Assembly: GCA_028820695.1 (NCBI GenBank)
Contig: JAPPIB010000054.1
Coordinates: 1-64,000 of the forward strand
Direction of reading: 5' to 3'
Length of the DNA stretch: 64,000 nt
Source of the DNA: Acidiferrobacterales bacterium
Lineage (GTDB): Bacteria; Pseudomonadota; Gammaproteobacteria; Arenicellales; JAJDZL01
The first letter of the stretch is position 1. The number at the start of each line of letters is the position of its first letter. The position numbers and the translations under genes were made by a program. Of the stretch, positions 17,642 through 27,292 are shown one piece after another. The notes beneath the pieces are model-generated. The model had not been told where the DNA came from. It saw only the letters and a program-made list of their open reading frames with translations, and made no database searches.

Positions 17642-18610
17642 TCAATATGTCAGATAGGCGGCACCCCAGGTAAATCCGCCACCGAACCCCTCGATCAGAA
17701 CCCGGTCACCGGGTTTGATTCGACCGTCGCGCACCGCGACGTCGAATGCAAGTGGAATGGAGGCAGCGGAGGTGTTGCCGTGCTGATCAACGGTCACTAT
17801 GACCTTGTCCATCGATATGCCCAGACGCTTGGCGGTCGCCGTGATGATGCGCATATTGGCCTGATGCGGAATCATCCAATCAACACTGTCAACATGGGCC
17901 CCGTTGGCTTCAAGGGCTTCTTCAGCGACTTTTTCCATGCATTTCACTGCAATCCTGAACACCTCGCCGCCCTGCATCTGGGTGAATGCACTGCCGTTGA
18001 CCACCTTGTTGAAATTCTTCGATACGCCAACCGGTACGCTGAGCAGATCCTTGTACTGACCATCCGCATGCAGATGGGTGGAATGGATTCCGGGCGTGTC
18101 AGATGCCTCAACAATTATTGCGCCGGCACCGTCACCGAAAAGTACACATGTTGACCGGTCGTTCCAGTCAATGATTCTCGAAAATGTCTCCGCACCGATC
18201 ACGAGCGCTCTGGTGGCGCTTTCCGTCCGAACGAATTTCTCAGCGATGTCGAGCGCATACATGAACCCGGCACAGACCGCCTGAACATCAAATGCGGGGA
18301 ACCCCTTGATCCCGAGCCGATCCTGCAACAGACAGGCGCTGCTGGGGAAGACCTGGTCCGCGGTCGTTGTAGCCATGACAATCAAATCAATGCTGTCAGC
18401 ATCCAGGTCGGCAGCCTCCAATGCTGCGAGCGCAGCTTTTTCGGCAAGATCACAGGTTGATTCACTCTCATCGGCAATATGTCTGTTCTCAATACCGGTT
18501 CGCGACATGATCCATTCATGACTGGTATCGACCATCTTTTCCAGGTCGTAATTGGACATGCGATGTGCCGGCAGATAACTCCCGGTCGAGATGACTCTGG
18601 CGTACGTCAT
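17642..18610 (-). CDS. fabH: 3-oxoacyl-ACP synthase III
   Basis: A 322-residue initiating condensing enzyme that joins acetyl-CoA with malonyl-ACP. The active-site Cys lies in [13 protein letters not shown] (about residue 112), His in [11 protein letters not shown] and Asn in [15 protein letters not shown]-terminal [13 protein letters not shown] is standard. The start overlaps the plsX stop by four bases (ATGA), so the two are translationally coupled. Confidence 0.96.
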   Translation of the reverse strand: MTYARVISTGSYLPAHRMSNYDLEKMVDTSHEWIMSRTGIENRHIADESESTCDLAEKAALAALEAADLDADSIDLIVMATTTADQVFPSSACLLQDRLGIKGFPAFDVQAVCAGFMYALDIAEKFVRTESATRALVIGAETFSRIIDWNDRSTCVLFGDGAGAIIVEASDTPGIHSTHLHADGQYKDLLSVPVGVSKNFNKVVNGSAFTQMQGGEVFRIAVKCMEKVAEEALEANGAHVDSVDWMIPHQANMRIITATAKRLGISMDKVIVTVDQHGNTSAASIPLAFDVAVRDGRIKPGDRVLIEGFGGGFTWGAAYLTY

Positions 18611-19623
18611 GGCGACACCTCGGCAGCGGCACTGATCTGCTGATTGATTTGCGACGGAACGTCGTTCGAGATTTCAATCAGTGCCTTTCGCAATGCATAT
18701 GAAAATGCCAGTTGATCGGCACCTCCATGACTCTTGATTACGGTACCCTGAAGTCCGATCAATGCTGCACCGTTATAGACTCTGGGATCAATCCTCGCCT
18801 TTACGCCTTTCATGACCGGTGTTGCAACCAGACCGGAAATCCTCCTCAGCAGATTTTTCTGAAATTCGGTTCGCAGCGCATGCTGGATGAACTTTGAAAC
18901 ACCCTCACTTGCCTTCAGCGCGACGTTGCCGGCGAATCCATCACAAACTATCACGTCAACATTACCCTCGAATATCGCGTCACCTTCCACGAACCCCTGA
19001 TAATTCAAGTCACTCGATTGAAAAAGTTCAGCCGCTTGCTTGATGATCTGATTTCCCTTTATGTTCTCCACCCCGATGTTCAACAATGCAACACGGGGGT
19101 TGTCAATCTGTTCGGTGCATTTGACGAATGTTGACCCCATTATGCCAAATTGAAGCAGGTCTCGGGATGAACAATCCACATTGGCGCCCAAGTCGAGCAG
19201 GTTGACGTGTCCGTTCACGGTCGGGATGGAGGAAATTATCGCCGGTCGGTGAATGCCAGGAAACGTCCGCAGGACGAAGTGCGAAATGGCCATTAGTGCG
19301 CCTGTATTGCCTGCACTGACACAAGCGTTGGCCGTTCCGTCTTTGACCAGGTCGATGGCGACTCGCAGTGATGAGTTCTTTTTCTTGCGCAGTGCGTGTA
19401 CAGGAGGCTCGTCCATTTCCACGACTTCCGAGGTATGGCACACCTCTATGCGTGATGCACTGCTCGCGCGTGCTTTCTTGAGGTGCCGATGGATCTCATC
19501 CTGGTCGCCGGTCAGCACAAACTTCAGTTGTGAGGCGCCCTCCAGGACAGAAAGTGCTGCGGGCACCGTTACTTCGGGCCCGAAATCACCTCCCATCGCG
19601 TCAATGGCAATGGAGTGCACCAT
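18607..19623 (-). CDS. plsX: Phosphate acyltransferase PlsX
   Basis: A 338-residue enzyme that makes acyl phosphate from acyl-ACP for phospholipid synthesis. N-terminal IAIDAMGGDFGPEVTV is diagnostic, with ACVSAGNTGALMA and DGFAGNVALKASEGV further on. It lies after rpmF and is coupled to fabH. Its C-terminal stretch after the last conserved helix ([14 protein letters not shown]) is a little extended. Confidence 0.95.
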   Translation of the reverse strand: MVHSIAIDAMGGDFGPEVTVPAALSVLEGASQLKFVLTGDQDEIHRHLKKARASSASRIEVCHTSEVVEMDEPPVHALRKKKNSSLRVAIDLVKDGTANACVSAGNTGALMAISHFVLRTFPGIHRPAIISSIPTVNGHVNLLDLGANVDCSSRDLLQFGIMGSTFVKCTEQIDNPRVALLNIGVENIKGNQIIKQAAELFQSSDLNYQGFVEGDAIFEGNVDVIVCDGFAGNVALKASEGVSKFIQHALRTEFQKNLLRRISGLVATPVMKGVKARIDPRVYNGAALIGLQGTVIKSHGGADQLAFSYALRKALIEISNDVPSQINQQISAAAEVSP

Positions 19624-19691
19624 GAATATCAGGTGGATTGGGTTGAGCTGGACGCATCGCGCTGTGGTTCACAATACGCGGTGACTCGCGG

Positions 19692-19889
19692 TCAGGACTC
19701 GTCTTCGTCCTCACGCACAACTTCGGGAACTACACGCCGCCCTCGATAGAATCCATCACCGGATACGTGATGACGTCGATGCAGTTCTCCTGTTTCGGGT
19801 TCAATCGAAAGAGTTGGCGAACTGAGCGAATCATGGGATCTTCGCATGTTGCGCCGGGATTTGGACTTTTTTCTTTGCTGTACAGCCAC
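19692..19889 (-). CDS. rpmF: 50S ribosomal protein L32
   Basis: A 65-residue ribosomal protein beginning [20 protein letters not shown], with [19 protein letters not shown] in the second half, as in the cysteine-free L32 of gammaproteobacteria. It opens the lipid-synthesis gene run. The yceD gene normally just before it is missing; the 246 bases up to maf contain no recognisable gene. Confidence 0.95.
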   Translation of the reverse strand: MAVQQRKKSKSRRNMRRSHDSLSSPTLSIEPETGELHRRHHVSGDGFYRGRRVVPEVVREDEDES

Positions 19890-20135
19890 GTCACCGCCTC
19901 ACGGTCAAGGTGTCAAACTTGGAATTTGGTTTCAATTAAAATAATCGGGAGCCGACTACTGTCTTGCATTCGGCGACAGAAGTTGATCGACATTTCGGTC
20001 AAGGCACGATACAAACTGCCGTAACAGCAAAATTTTACTAAATTTTCCGGAACCTGATGAGAGTTCCGATGAAATTCAGACCCATGTCGGGTATTGATCA
20101 GTTGGAAGCTGATTAGTATCTGTAAGGACTTTTCC

Positions 20136-20732
20136 GTGATTTCCAAAGATAAAAGACTGCGACTTGTATTGGCATCTTCATCTGCGGCGAGACACGCGGT
20201 CCTGTCCAAGCTCAAACTGGATTTTGAGACTCTGGCCCCGTCAATTGATGAGACCCGGCTTGCGCAAGAGCCCCCTGTCGATCTGGTGAAACGGCTGTCA
20301 TGGCAGAAAGCCAAATCGGTTTCAGATCGATTTGACCGTCATCTGATTATCGGTTCTGATCAGGTTGCGGTCGTCGATGGCGAAGTTACAGGCAAGCCGG
20401 CGGACCGTGATGATGCGATCCGGCAACTGAAAAGAGCGTCAGGCCGAAACGTGACACTCTATACCGGCCTTGCACTTTTCAACTCCGAGTCAGATCGCCT
20501 GCAGGTCGACGTATTGCCCTATCGAGTGCGATTTCGTGAATTGACAGAATCGATGATTCTTCACTACATCGACAAGGACCAGCCTTTTGACTGCGGAGGA
20601 AGTTTGCGATCAGAGGGACTGGGTGTCGCACTCCTTGAGGAGTTCGACGGCAATGACCCGAACATCCTGCTGGGATTGCCCCTGATCCGCCTGATCGATA
20701 TGCTTGCGGTCGAACACGTGCACCCGCTCTGA
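20136..20732 (+). CDS. Maf/YceF-family nucleoside triphosphate pyrophosphatase
   Basis: About 198 residues from the GTG at 20136, which has AAGGA eight bases upstream. A TTG at 20094 would add a non-conserved leader and is not preferred. Family motifs are LVLASSSAARHAVLSKL, APSIDETR and GSDQVAVVDGEVTGKP, with an acidic catalytic residue in GSDQV and Lys in GKP. Relatives hydrolyse non-canonical or modified NTPs. By position next to rluC and rpmF it corresponds to yceF (7-methyl-GTP pyrophosphatase) of E. coli. The usual SPRR signature reads SAARHA here, so the first loop is divergent. Confidence 0.88.
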   Translation: MISKDKRLRLVLASSSAARHAVLSKLKLDFETLAPSIDETRLAQEPPVDLVKRLSWQKAKSVSDRFDRHLIIGSDQVAVVDGEVTGKPADRDDAIRQLKRASGRNVTLYTGLALFNSESDRLQVDVLPYRVRFRELTESMILHYIDKDQPFDCGGSLRSEGLGVALLEEFDGNDPNILLGLPLIRLIDMLAVEHVHPL

Positions 20733-20753
20733 ATCCGGGTGCCATTCAAGCCA

Positions 20754-21134
20754 TCACCTGTCTTCGACCAAGGTATGGCAATCGTCATCAATCATGACTA
20801 AACCATCGGATTCAACGACCTGAATGGGCTCCAATGAAGCGCCGAAGCATGGCCCGCTGACGCACTCACCGCTATCAGGCTCAAACAGGGCGCCGTGATT
20901 GGAACAGACGATGTAGTCTGCGGAAAGATCGAAGAACTCGCCTTCCTCATAATCCATCGAAAGAAACAGGTGGGGGCAGCGATTCAGATAGCTGTAGACC
21001 TTGCCTCGGTACCGAAGAACAAAAGTCTCAAGTGTTTCGCCGTCGCGGTCTACGACGAATCTGTATCCCGTGCCTTCCGATTCAAGTCTTGACGAGTCGC
21101 AGATGACCCGATTGCATTTTTCGACCTTGGTCAT
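20754..21134 (-). CDS. Rieske [2Fe-2S] domain protein
   Basis: A 126-residue soluble protein with one Rieske domain. The first cluster motif is CPHLF (about residue 52) and the second CSNHGALFEPDSGECVSGPC (about residue 77), giving two Cys and two His ligands in the C-x-H and C-x2-H pattern. It has no membrane segment or oxygenase domain, so it belongs to the small ferredoxin-like Rieske proteins (NirD/biphenyl ferredoxin type). The ATGA overlap with rluC shows it is translated from the same message. Its partner is unknown. Confidence 0.88.
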   Translation of the reverse strand: MTKVEKCNRVICDSSRLESEGTGYRFVVDRDGETLETFVLRYRGKVYSYLNRCPHLFLSMDYEEGEFFDLSADYIVCSNHGALFEPDSGECVSGPCFGASLEPIQVVESDGLVMIDDDCHTLVEDR

Positions 21135-22138
21135 GTTGATCTGCAGGATTGTTTCAGGTTGTCCAGCACATCAATCAGTTCCTGGGGCAGTTTACACTCA
21201 AGAGAGATTGATTCACCGTTAGCCGGGTGGCTGAAGGTGAGGCTGTATGCATGGAGGAACAACCGGTTCAACCCATAGTTGCGCATTTCTGTGTTGAACT
21301 GCCGAATGCCGTATGTCTGATCTCCTGCGATCGGATGCCCTGCCGTTACGGCATGTCGCCGGGCCTGGTGAGTTTTTCCGGTATGAAGGGTGATGTCGAC
21401 CAAACTGCATGCGGCGAACCTTTCAGTCGGTCGAAACGTGCTGAAGGTCAACTTCCTCGCCGTCTTTCCCGACTTCAAACGGGATGCGGAATCGAGATCA
21501 GAAGTTTTGATTTCCCTCTCGCCGCCACGCCAGATTCCCTTTACCAGCGCAAGATATTTTTTGGTTATCGCATGGTCCTCATGGCCATCGCGTCTCAACA
21601 TCGAGTGCAGCTCGCGCAAGACCCGCTTGTTTTTTGCCAGCAGGAGAATTCCGGATGTGTGCTTGTCGAGGCGATGAACCAATTCGACATATTCCAGGTC
21701 GGGGCGCTCCACTCGCATTGCCTCGATGAGTCCAAGTCGATGGTTGGTACCGGAGTGGACGGCAATGCCTGCGGCCTTGTCGACAGCGATCAGGCTCTCG
21801 TCCTCGAAAATGATCTGATGAATCGCCCTTTTCAGGTTCGGATTCACGTTCGTCGGAATCGTTCTGTCGGCGATTCGAACCGGTGGAATCCTGACACGGT
21901 CGCCAGCTTTCAGCCGATGGTGGACTTTCGCACGCTTGCTGTTCACCCTTACCTGTCCGGTCCGAATGAGAGAATATACGTGGCTGCGCGGCACGCCGGG
22001 CAGCTCGGTGATCATGAAGTTGTCGAGTCGACGGTCTTCACAGTCCAGCGTGACTTCCACAGTCGTAGCACCTCGAGATTTTGCAGTCTGTTCGGAATTC
22101 AAGGGAATCAGAGTTGTAGTTGCACAGGGTGTCTCCAT
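21131..22138 (-). CDS. rluC: 23S rRNA pseudouridine synthase
   Basis: About 335 residues from the ATG at 22138 (an upstream TTG would add only five residues). An N-terminal S4 RNA-binding domain (RLDNFMITELPGVPRSHVYS, then TGQVRVNSKRAK) is followed by the RluA-type catalytic domain with VHRLDKHTSGILLLAKN (catalytic Asp) and HTGKTHQARRHA. RluC makes pseudouridines 955, 2504 and 2580 in 23S rRNA. It is divergent from rne as in E. coli, which supports RluC over RluD. Confidence 0.92.
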   Translation of the reverse strand: METPCATTTLIPLNSEQTAKSRGATTVEVTLDCEDRRLDNFMITELPGVPRSHVYSLIRTGQVRVNSKRAKVHHRLKAGDRVRIPPVRIADRTIPTNVNPNLKRAIHQIIFEDESLIAVDKAAGIAVHSGTNHRLGLIEAMRVERPDLEYVELVHRLDKHTSGILLLAKNKRVLRELHSMLRRDGHEDHAITKKYLALVKGIWRGGEREIKTSDLDSASRLKSGKTARKLTFSTFRPTERFAACSLVDITLHTGKTHQARRHAVTAGHPIAGDQTYGIRQFNTEMRNYGLNRLFLHAYSLTFSHPANGESISLECKLPQELIDVLDNLKQSCRST

Positions 22139-22501
22139 GCGAATTGCCAACAATCCACATCGAATTCACACTATTCAGTATAATATGTTTTGTTATCCGG
22201 CCGAACAGTCGGGCGGATGTAGAGTTTCCCGTAGATTGGCGGTTCGAGCGGGCAGCAACAGACTTGCTGCAGATGCCGAAGAATTCAGCCGAACAGAATC
22301 CAGTCTCACATAGCCGGGAACACCCGAAAATTACGGAATTTCGTGCCATAAATGTGAATTTTGGCACCTCAACATAAATTTAACTGCATCACTCAAGAGA
22401 TATCATGTTCGAGATGGCATATCCCTTTCATTCCGATCATACAGGACCGATACCGGACTTATCAGTCGGTTTCGTTGTGATGCAATTCGGAGAATCAGAT
22501 A
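22139..22501. other. Divergent rluC/rne control region and long rne leader
   Basis: 363 bases without a gene. In E. coli the rne leader is long and structured, and RNase E binds it to limit its own synthesis; the same position and size here suggest an equivalent. A small hairpin (GTGCCA at 22343-22348 with TGGCAC at 22362-22367) is visible. Short open frames in the region lack motifs. Confidence 0.55.
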
Positions 22502-24544
22502 ATGAAACGAATGTTGTTCAACGCAACCCACTCAGAAGAGCTTCGGGTTGCCATCGTCGAGGGTCAGACGCTTGTTGATCTGGATATTGAATTTGCCAAT
22601 AACGAAAACAAAAGAGGTAATATCTATAAGGGAATAGTAACGAAAGTTGAACCAAGTCTTGAAGCCGTTTTTGTAGATTACGGCACCAAACGACAAGGTT
22701 TTCTCTCCTTGAAAGACATATCAAGGAGTTACTTTTCCAGCCGCTCTTCGCCCTCCGTCTCGGCAGGGCAACAAGTCCGCATACAGGATGTCATCAGTGT
22801 CGGTGACAGCATGATCGTTCAGGTCGAGAAAAATGAAAGAGGTACCAAAGGCGCCGCCCTGACAACCTTTATCAGTCTCGCCGGTCGCTATCTTGTACTG
22901 TTGCCCAATAACCCGCGAGGCGGCGGAATATCACGGCAGATTGAAGGTGGGGATCGATATGAGCTGAAGGAAATCATGTCGCAACTCGAGGTGCCGGAGG
23001 AACACTCTGTTATCGCACGGACAGCCGGAATCGGACAGACGCTTGAGAACTTCCAGGCAGACCTTGGGATTTTGCTCAATCTATGGAAAATCATCGAGTC
23101 GACTGCCGATTCAAAGAAAGCGGCATTTCCAATCTATCAGGAGAGCAGCCTCGTTGCCCGTGCCTTACGCGATTATCTGCGCGAGGATATCGATCAGATC
23201 CTGATTGACGATGAGGACCTGTACGAGGAGACCCGCAAGTTTGTCAATGAGGTATTGCCTTCGGCAAAAGTGCAGGTTCAGCACTACACCGACACGGTTC
23301 CGCTGTTTTCACGCTACCAGGTTGAACATCAGATCAAGGATGCCTTTGAACGAAACGTGAAACTCCCAAACGGCGGTGTGATTGTCATCGAACAGACTGA
23401 GGCGTTGGTCACAATTGATGTCAACTCAGCGAGGTCTACCAAGGGAGCCGATATCGAAGAGACTGCGTTGCAGACGAATCTTGAGGCAGTGGATCAGATT
23501 GCCAAGCAACTTCGGGTGCGCGATGTTGGCGGACTCATCGTGATCGACCTGATCGACATGGTCAACAAAAGAAACCGAAGGACTGTGGAAAAGCGATTCA
23601 ATGAGGCGGTTGAATCTGATCGCGCCCGCACTCGAATTGGCAGGATCTCCAGTTTCGGCCTGCTGGAGATGTCCAGACAGCGCTTGCGTTCCTCAATTGA
23701 GGAGTCCAGTCACGATGTATGTCCCCGCTGCAAGGGACATGGATTCATCCGCAGCGCCACTTCCAGTGCCCTGAGCATCCTTCGGATCATCGAAGAAGAG
23801 GCGCTTAAGGAAAGTACCGAACTGATTCACGCACATCTGCCGGTCGAGGCCGCAACATTTCTGGTGAATGAGAAGCGCCATGAGCTGAACATGATCGAAT
23901 CGAGAATGGGTACGAGAATCGTGATTGTTCCGACAAGCTCGATGCTGACGCCGGATCATCAGCTCGTCAAGTTCACTTCTGCCGAGCTGGAAGACAAGGA
24001 GGCTTCGATCAGCTACACATTGCAGTTGCCCAACCGTGCCCCCGAGGTCTACAACTTCCTCCGAGCCGGCAGCAACGAAAAACCTGCCGCGGTCCAACAG
24101 TCCGACGTGCTCGGCATATCCGACAAGAGCAAGACCTCAGGTCCACTGCTCAAGCGGGTTGTGAAGAGTCTGTTCGGGCCCGGACGGAATGATGCGGCTC
24201 CAGCCGGTCCATCGAAAGTCGACGAGCCCCCGTCCAAGGGCAAATCGCCAGCGAAAAGGACTGCGAAAGGCTCATCAACTACCAGGAGACCAAGAAGGAA
24301 GCCTCAGGGCGGTGAGCGAACGGCAACACAGGGGCGACGAAATACAACGTCCAAACCGAAACGTTCACGAACAAGACCTTCGGGCAACTCCATTCATTAC
24401 GAGCAGAGCAAGTCTGGGCAAGGCAACTCGACGGAGCGTGCGAAATCAGCTGGCGGCCATTCCAATAACCGGGGAAACAGAAAACCGCGTTCGCAAAGAT
24501 CAAGGAGTCGGGAGGTTCAGCACAGTCATGACGATGCCACATAG
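22502..24544 (+). CDS. rne: Ribonuclease E/G
   Basis: A 680-residue endoribonuclease. An N-terminal RNase H-like part with embedded S1 domain (GNIYKGIVTKVEPSLEAVFV, then DYGTKRQGFL) is followed by the DNase I-like catalytic domain with IDVNSARS (about residue 305) and VIDLIDM (about 348), and the zinc link CPRCKGHG (about 407). The C-terminal region after about residue 530 is a short, Arg/Lys/Ser-rich tail, far shorter than the degradosome scaffold of E. coli RNase E. It may bind RNA but shows no clear PNPase or enolase site. Position opposite rluC favours rne over rng. The ATG at 22502 begins MKRMLFNATHSEELRVAIV, the usual start. Confidence 0.93.
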   Translation: MKRMLFNATHSEELRVAIVEGQTLVDLDIEFANNENKRGNIYKGIVTKVEPSLEAVFVDYGTKRQGFLSLKDISRSYFSSRSSPSVSAGQQVRIQDVISVGDSMIVQVEKNERGTKGAALTTFISLAGRYLVLLPNNPRGGGISRQIEGGDRYELKEIMSQLEVPEEHSVIARTAGIGQTLENFQADLGILLNLWKIIESTADSKKAAFPIYQESSLVARALRDYLREDIDQILIDDEDLYEETRKFVNEVLPSAKVQVQHYTDTVPLFSRYQVEHQIKDAFERNVKLPNGGVIVIEQTEALVTIDVNSARSTKGADIEETALQTNLEAVDQIAKQLRVRDVGGLIVIDLIDMVNKRNRRTVEKRFNEAVESDRARTRIGRISSFGLLEMSRQRLRSSIEESSHDVCPRCKGHGFIRSATSSALSILRIIEEEALKESTELIHAHLPVEAATFLVNEKRHELNMIESRMGTRIVIVPTSSMLTPDHQLVKFTSAELEDKEASISYTLQLPNRAPEVYNFLRAGSNEKPAAVQQSDVLGISDKSKTSGPLLKRVVKSLFGPGRNDAAPAGPSKVDEPPSKGKSPAKRTAKGSSTTRRPRRKPQGGERTATQGRRNTTSKPKRSRTRPSGNSIHYEQSKSGQGNSTERAKSAGGHSNNRGNRKPRSQRSRSREVQHSHDDAT

Positions 24545-24557
24545 ACCTTGTGGCATC
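24533..24557. terminator. Hairpin across the rne stop codon
   Basis: Nine-base perfect arms GATGCCACA (24533-24541) and TGTGGCATC (24549-24557) around a seven-base loop. It covers the last codons of rne and lies between convergent genes that end 16 bases apart. With no T-run on either side it is a weak candidate for a shared bidirectional terminator or 3' stabiliser. Confidence 0.45.
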
Positions 24558-24560
24558 CGA

Positions 24561-25337
24561 TCAATTGTTCGGCTTCCAGGCACTCAAGAATTGCTGAAAC
24601 AGACCAGCATCCGATTCGGATAACCAGTTCCTGACAAGCTGCAGTTCGTTTTCGTAGCGCTGCTCAGTGTAGATGCCTCGAATCAGTTCGAATCTGAGAT
24701 AGACAAGGAATGTAGTCAGCGCGTCGATCTCGCAGTAATCCCTGATCCCCTGGAGATCTCCCTCGAGATAGGCATCAAAAACGTTGCTGCCCCCTACCCC
24801 GAGTTTCCCTGGCAGTCCGATCAGCTTGCAGATGTCGCCCAAAGGCGCACATGCTCTTGGCTGATATCGCGAAAGGATATCCATCAGGTCAACGTGGCGG
24901 TTATGGTAGCGACTTTGGTAATTGCTCCATTTGAAGTCGCTGTTGAATTTGCCGGTATCCCAGTAAGTGACACTGGGGATGGAGTGAATCATTGCCCGAT
25001 ACTGCAGCACAGGCAAATCAAAGCCGTTACCGTTCCACGAAATGAGCGTGGGCGACTTTTCGACGATATTGAAAAACTTCTGGACGATCTCCTTTTCGTC
25101 GGATTCAATATCTCCGAGTGTTCGGACTCCGAATTGATCCTTGCCCCATCGAGCGGCTAACGAAATCGCGACGACCCGATGTTGGTGCAATGGGAGAAAA
25201 TCCGCATTCGCTACCTTTTCCCGCCGGGCGGCGAGCATTGCCTTGGCAGTTTCCTTGTCGTCAATTCCATCCAGGTCGAACAGTTTCCGGCCCCCTTCAA
25301 GGTCCGGAATCGTTTCGATATCGAAAGCAATCAGCAT
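24561..25337 (-). CDS. DEDD-type 3'-5' exonuclease (PolB-exonuclease-like)
   Basis: A 258-residue stand-alone exonuclease domain of the family often labelled predicted 3'-5' exonuclease related to the DNA polymerase B exonuclease (PF10108-like). It has FDIETIPDLEGG at residues 4-15 (Exo I acids), SWNGNGFDLPVLQYR (Exo II Asp) and DYCEIDALTTFLVYLR (Exo III). The region LPLHQHRVVAISLA before the second strand is characteristic. It probably trims 3' ends of DNA or RNA. It converges on rne; 208 bases to recJ are non-coding. Confidence 0.85.
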   Translation of the reverse strand: MLIAFDIETIPDLEGGRKLFDLDGIDDKETAKAMLAARREKVANADFLPLHQHRVVAISLAARWGKDQFGVRTLGDIESDEKEIVQKFFNIVEKSPTLISWNGNGFDLPVLQYRAMIHSIPSVTYWDTGKFNSDFKWSNYQSRYHNRHVDLMDILSRYQPRACAPLGDICKLIGLPGKLGVGGSNVFDAYLEGDLQGIRDYCEIDALTTFLVYLRFELIRGIYTEQRYENELQLVRNWLSESDAGLFQQFLSAWKPNN

Positions 25338-25545
25338 CAGAGCATCCGAATTTTCAAACTACGATTTTACGATCAGCGATATGAGCGCGGTCATGCGGGT
25401 TGTCAGTCAGAGCCGACTCCAGAACTGGACTATGGTCTACAGAACGCGAATCTCTCTTGAGGTATGCACACGATACCACAACCGCCGGGTTGGGTTGGGT
25501 TGAAAATCCCCTGCTGCCGACAGATGTGCGCGCGATTGCGTTTTG

Positions 25546-27282
25546 TTATTGACTTAGCTGCTGGACAATCAGCTGCGGCTTTTTTCTTCCTCTGAACTCG
25601 TTCACTTCCAACCGATAGATCATTGTGTACGTGGACAGGTCCGGCGGCTGGTGATGAGTTTGAAAGTATCTGAAGAAAATCGCATCAACTGTCTTGGAGT
25701 GTTTCAATGACCGGACAGTCATTTTCAAGTGTATTTCCTTAACCACGGCATATTGAACGATCTCAAACCGCCCATCAAACAATGGAGTCTCAAATGCCTG
25801 ACCCCATGGACCGCCATTGCGAATTGCCTCAGCCGTGTCGAGGTCGAGCGATTCGATTTCGCCGTCAGTCAGAATTCGATCTTCCGCCGGTTGGTGTTCC
25901 TGATATCGGGCAATGACGTCTTCAAAGCGATCACTGAATTCCTCGAACGACTCTTCAGCAATCGTCAGACCAGCGGCCATGGCATGGCCACCGAACTGAA
26001 CAACAAGCTGTGGATTCAGATTCGAAACGTCTGCGATTGCATCGCGAATATTGACATTCCAGACGGATCGCCCGGAGCCTCGCAGGTTGCCGTCATTATC
26101 GGGTGCGAATACGATTGTCGGCCGACCGGTATGCTCGCGAACACGAGACGCAATCAGGCCGACAATTCCAGAGTGCCAGTCTTGGTTCACCAGACAATTC
26201 GAATACTTGCTCACGTCCAGATTGTTCTCTAGCCGCTCGACCTGGCTCATTGCCTGAGTTGCCATTTTGTGTTCCTGATCGCGTCGGCGCTGATTGAAGT
26301 TCTCGATTTTCTCCAGCAGTCCGAACACTTCAGAACGGTCATTGCTGGTGAGACACTTGACTCCGTATCTGATGTCGTCAAGTCGGCCAGCAGCGTTTAG
26401 TCTCGGACCTGCTGAGAACGCCAGATCTTCAGAGCTGATCTTGCCGATTGTTCGACGATCAGATTCAAGCAATCCCCGGATGCCGACACGACAGTTTTCG
26501 GAATTGATTCGCCTCAATCCCTGTGCGACCAGAATCCGATTGTTTCTGTCCAGTGGCACGACGTCTGCTATGGTGCCGAGAGCGACCAGGTCCAGATAGT
26601 CAGCCATAACCGGCACCTTGATTCCCTCATCAGCAAACCAGTTGGCTTCGGCCAGGCGGGTTTTCAGTGTTGAGAGCACGTAAAAGATTACGCCGACACC
26701 GGCGAGATTCTTACTTTCAAACTGATCTTTCGGCAACCGCGGATTGACGATCGCGTCAGCTTCGGGCAAACTATCGCCAGGCAGGTGATGGTCAGTGACA
26801 ACTACGGTAATCCCATATTCCTTCGCCAGCTTGACTCCGGCGATACTGGAAATGCCATTGTCAACGGTGATCAGCACGTCCGGCTGTGTTGTCGACAGAT
26901 AATTGACAAACTTTTCCGAAAGTCCATATCCGAATCGCACGCGATCCGGGCATGCATAACTGACGCATCTGGCACCGAATGCTTTCAATGCCAAGTAGGC
27001 CAGTGCGCAGCTTGTCGCGCCATCGGCATCGTAGTCTCCGGCAATCAGGATTAGCGCATCCGCCTGGACCGCATCAAAAATAATCTGGACTGCATCGTCC
27101 AGATTTGCGAGTCCCGCAGGATGGAGTAAGTTGGTCAGAGAATAATCCAGTTCTTTCGGGTCCTTTACACCCCGATTTCTGTATACCCTGTCCAATACGG
27201 GATGAATTCCCTCTAGCGGTGTTTCACGAACCGGAACTCTTTCAACAACTTTCTTTTTCGACGCTGAGTTTGGTGCAGACAT
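25546..27282 (-). CDS. recJ: Single-stranded-DNA-specific exonuclease RecJ
   Basis: About 578 residues from the ATG at 27282, ten bases after the hom stop. A longer reading into hom is not needed. The DHH domain shows GDYDADGATSCALAYLAL, TVDNGISSIAG and the name-giving VVTDHHLPGDSLPEADAIV. The DHHA1 part has RLNAAGRLDD and GGHAMAAGLTI, and an OB-like C-terminal domain ends with LIVQQLSQ. It degrades single-stranded DNA 5'-3' in recombination and repair. Likely co-transcribed with hom, as in many gammaproteobacteria. Confidence 0.95.
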   Translation of the reverse strand: MSAPNSASKKKVVERVPVRETPLEGIHPVLDRVYRNRGVKDPKELDYSLTNLLHPAGLANLDDAVQIIFDAVQADALILIAGDYDADGATSCALAYLALKAFGARCVSYACPDRVRFGYGLSEKFVNYLSTTQPDVLITVDNGISSIAGVKLAKEYGITVVVTDHHLPGDSLPEADAIVNPRLPKDQFESKNLAGVGVIFYVLSTLKTRLAEANWFADEGIKVPVMADYLDLVALGTIADVVPLDRNNRILVAQGLRRINSENCRVGIRGLLESDRRTIGKISSEDLAFSAGPRLNAAGRLDDIRYGVKCLTSNDRSEVFGLLEKIENFNQRRRDQEHKMATQAMSQVERLENNLDVSKYSNCLVNQDWHSGIVGLIASRVREHTGRPTIVFAPDNDGNLRGSGRSVWNVNIRDAIADVSNLNPQLVVQFGGHAMAAGLTIAEESFEEFSDRFEDVIARYQEHQPAEDRILTDGEIESLDLDTAEAIRNGGPWGQAFETPLFDGRFEIVQYAVVKEIHLKMTVRSLKHSKTVDAIFFRYFQTHHQPPDLSTYTMIYRLEVNEFRGRKKPQLIVQQLSQ

Positions 27283-27292
27283 GAAAATCGGA

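Noticed and set aside
22120-22377. 85-codon open frame in the rne leader
   Set aside because: It overlaps the start of rluC, has no motif, and the leader region is better explained as the regulatory 5' region of rne.
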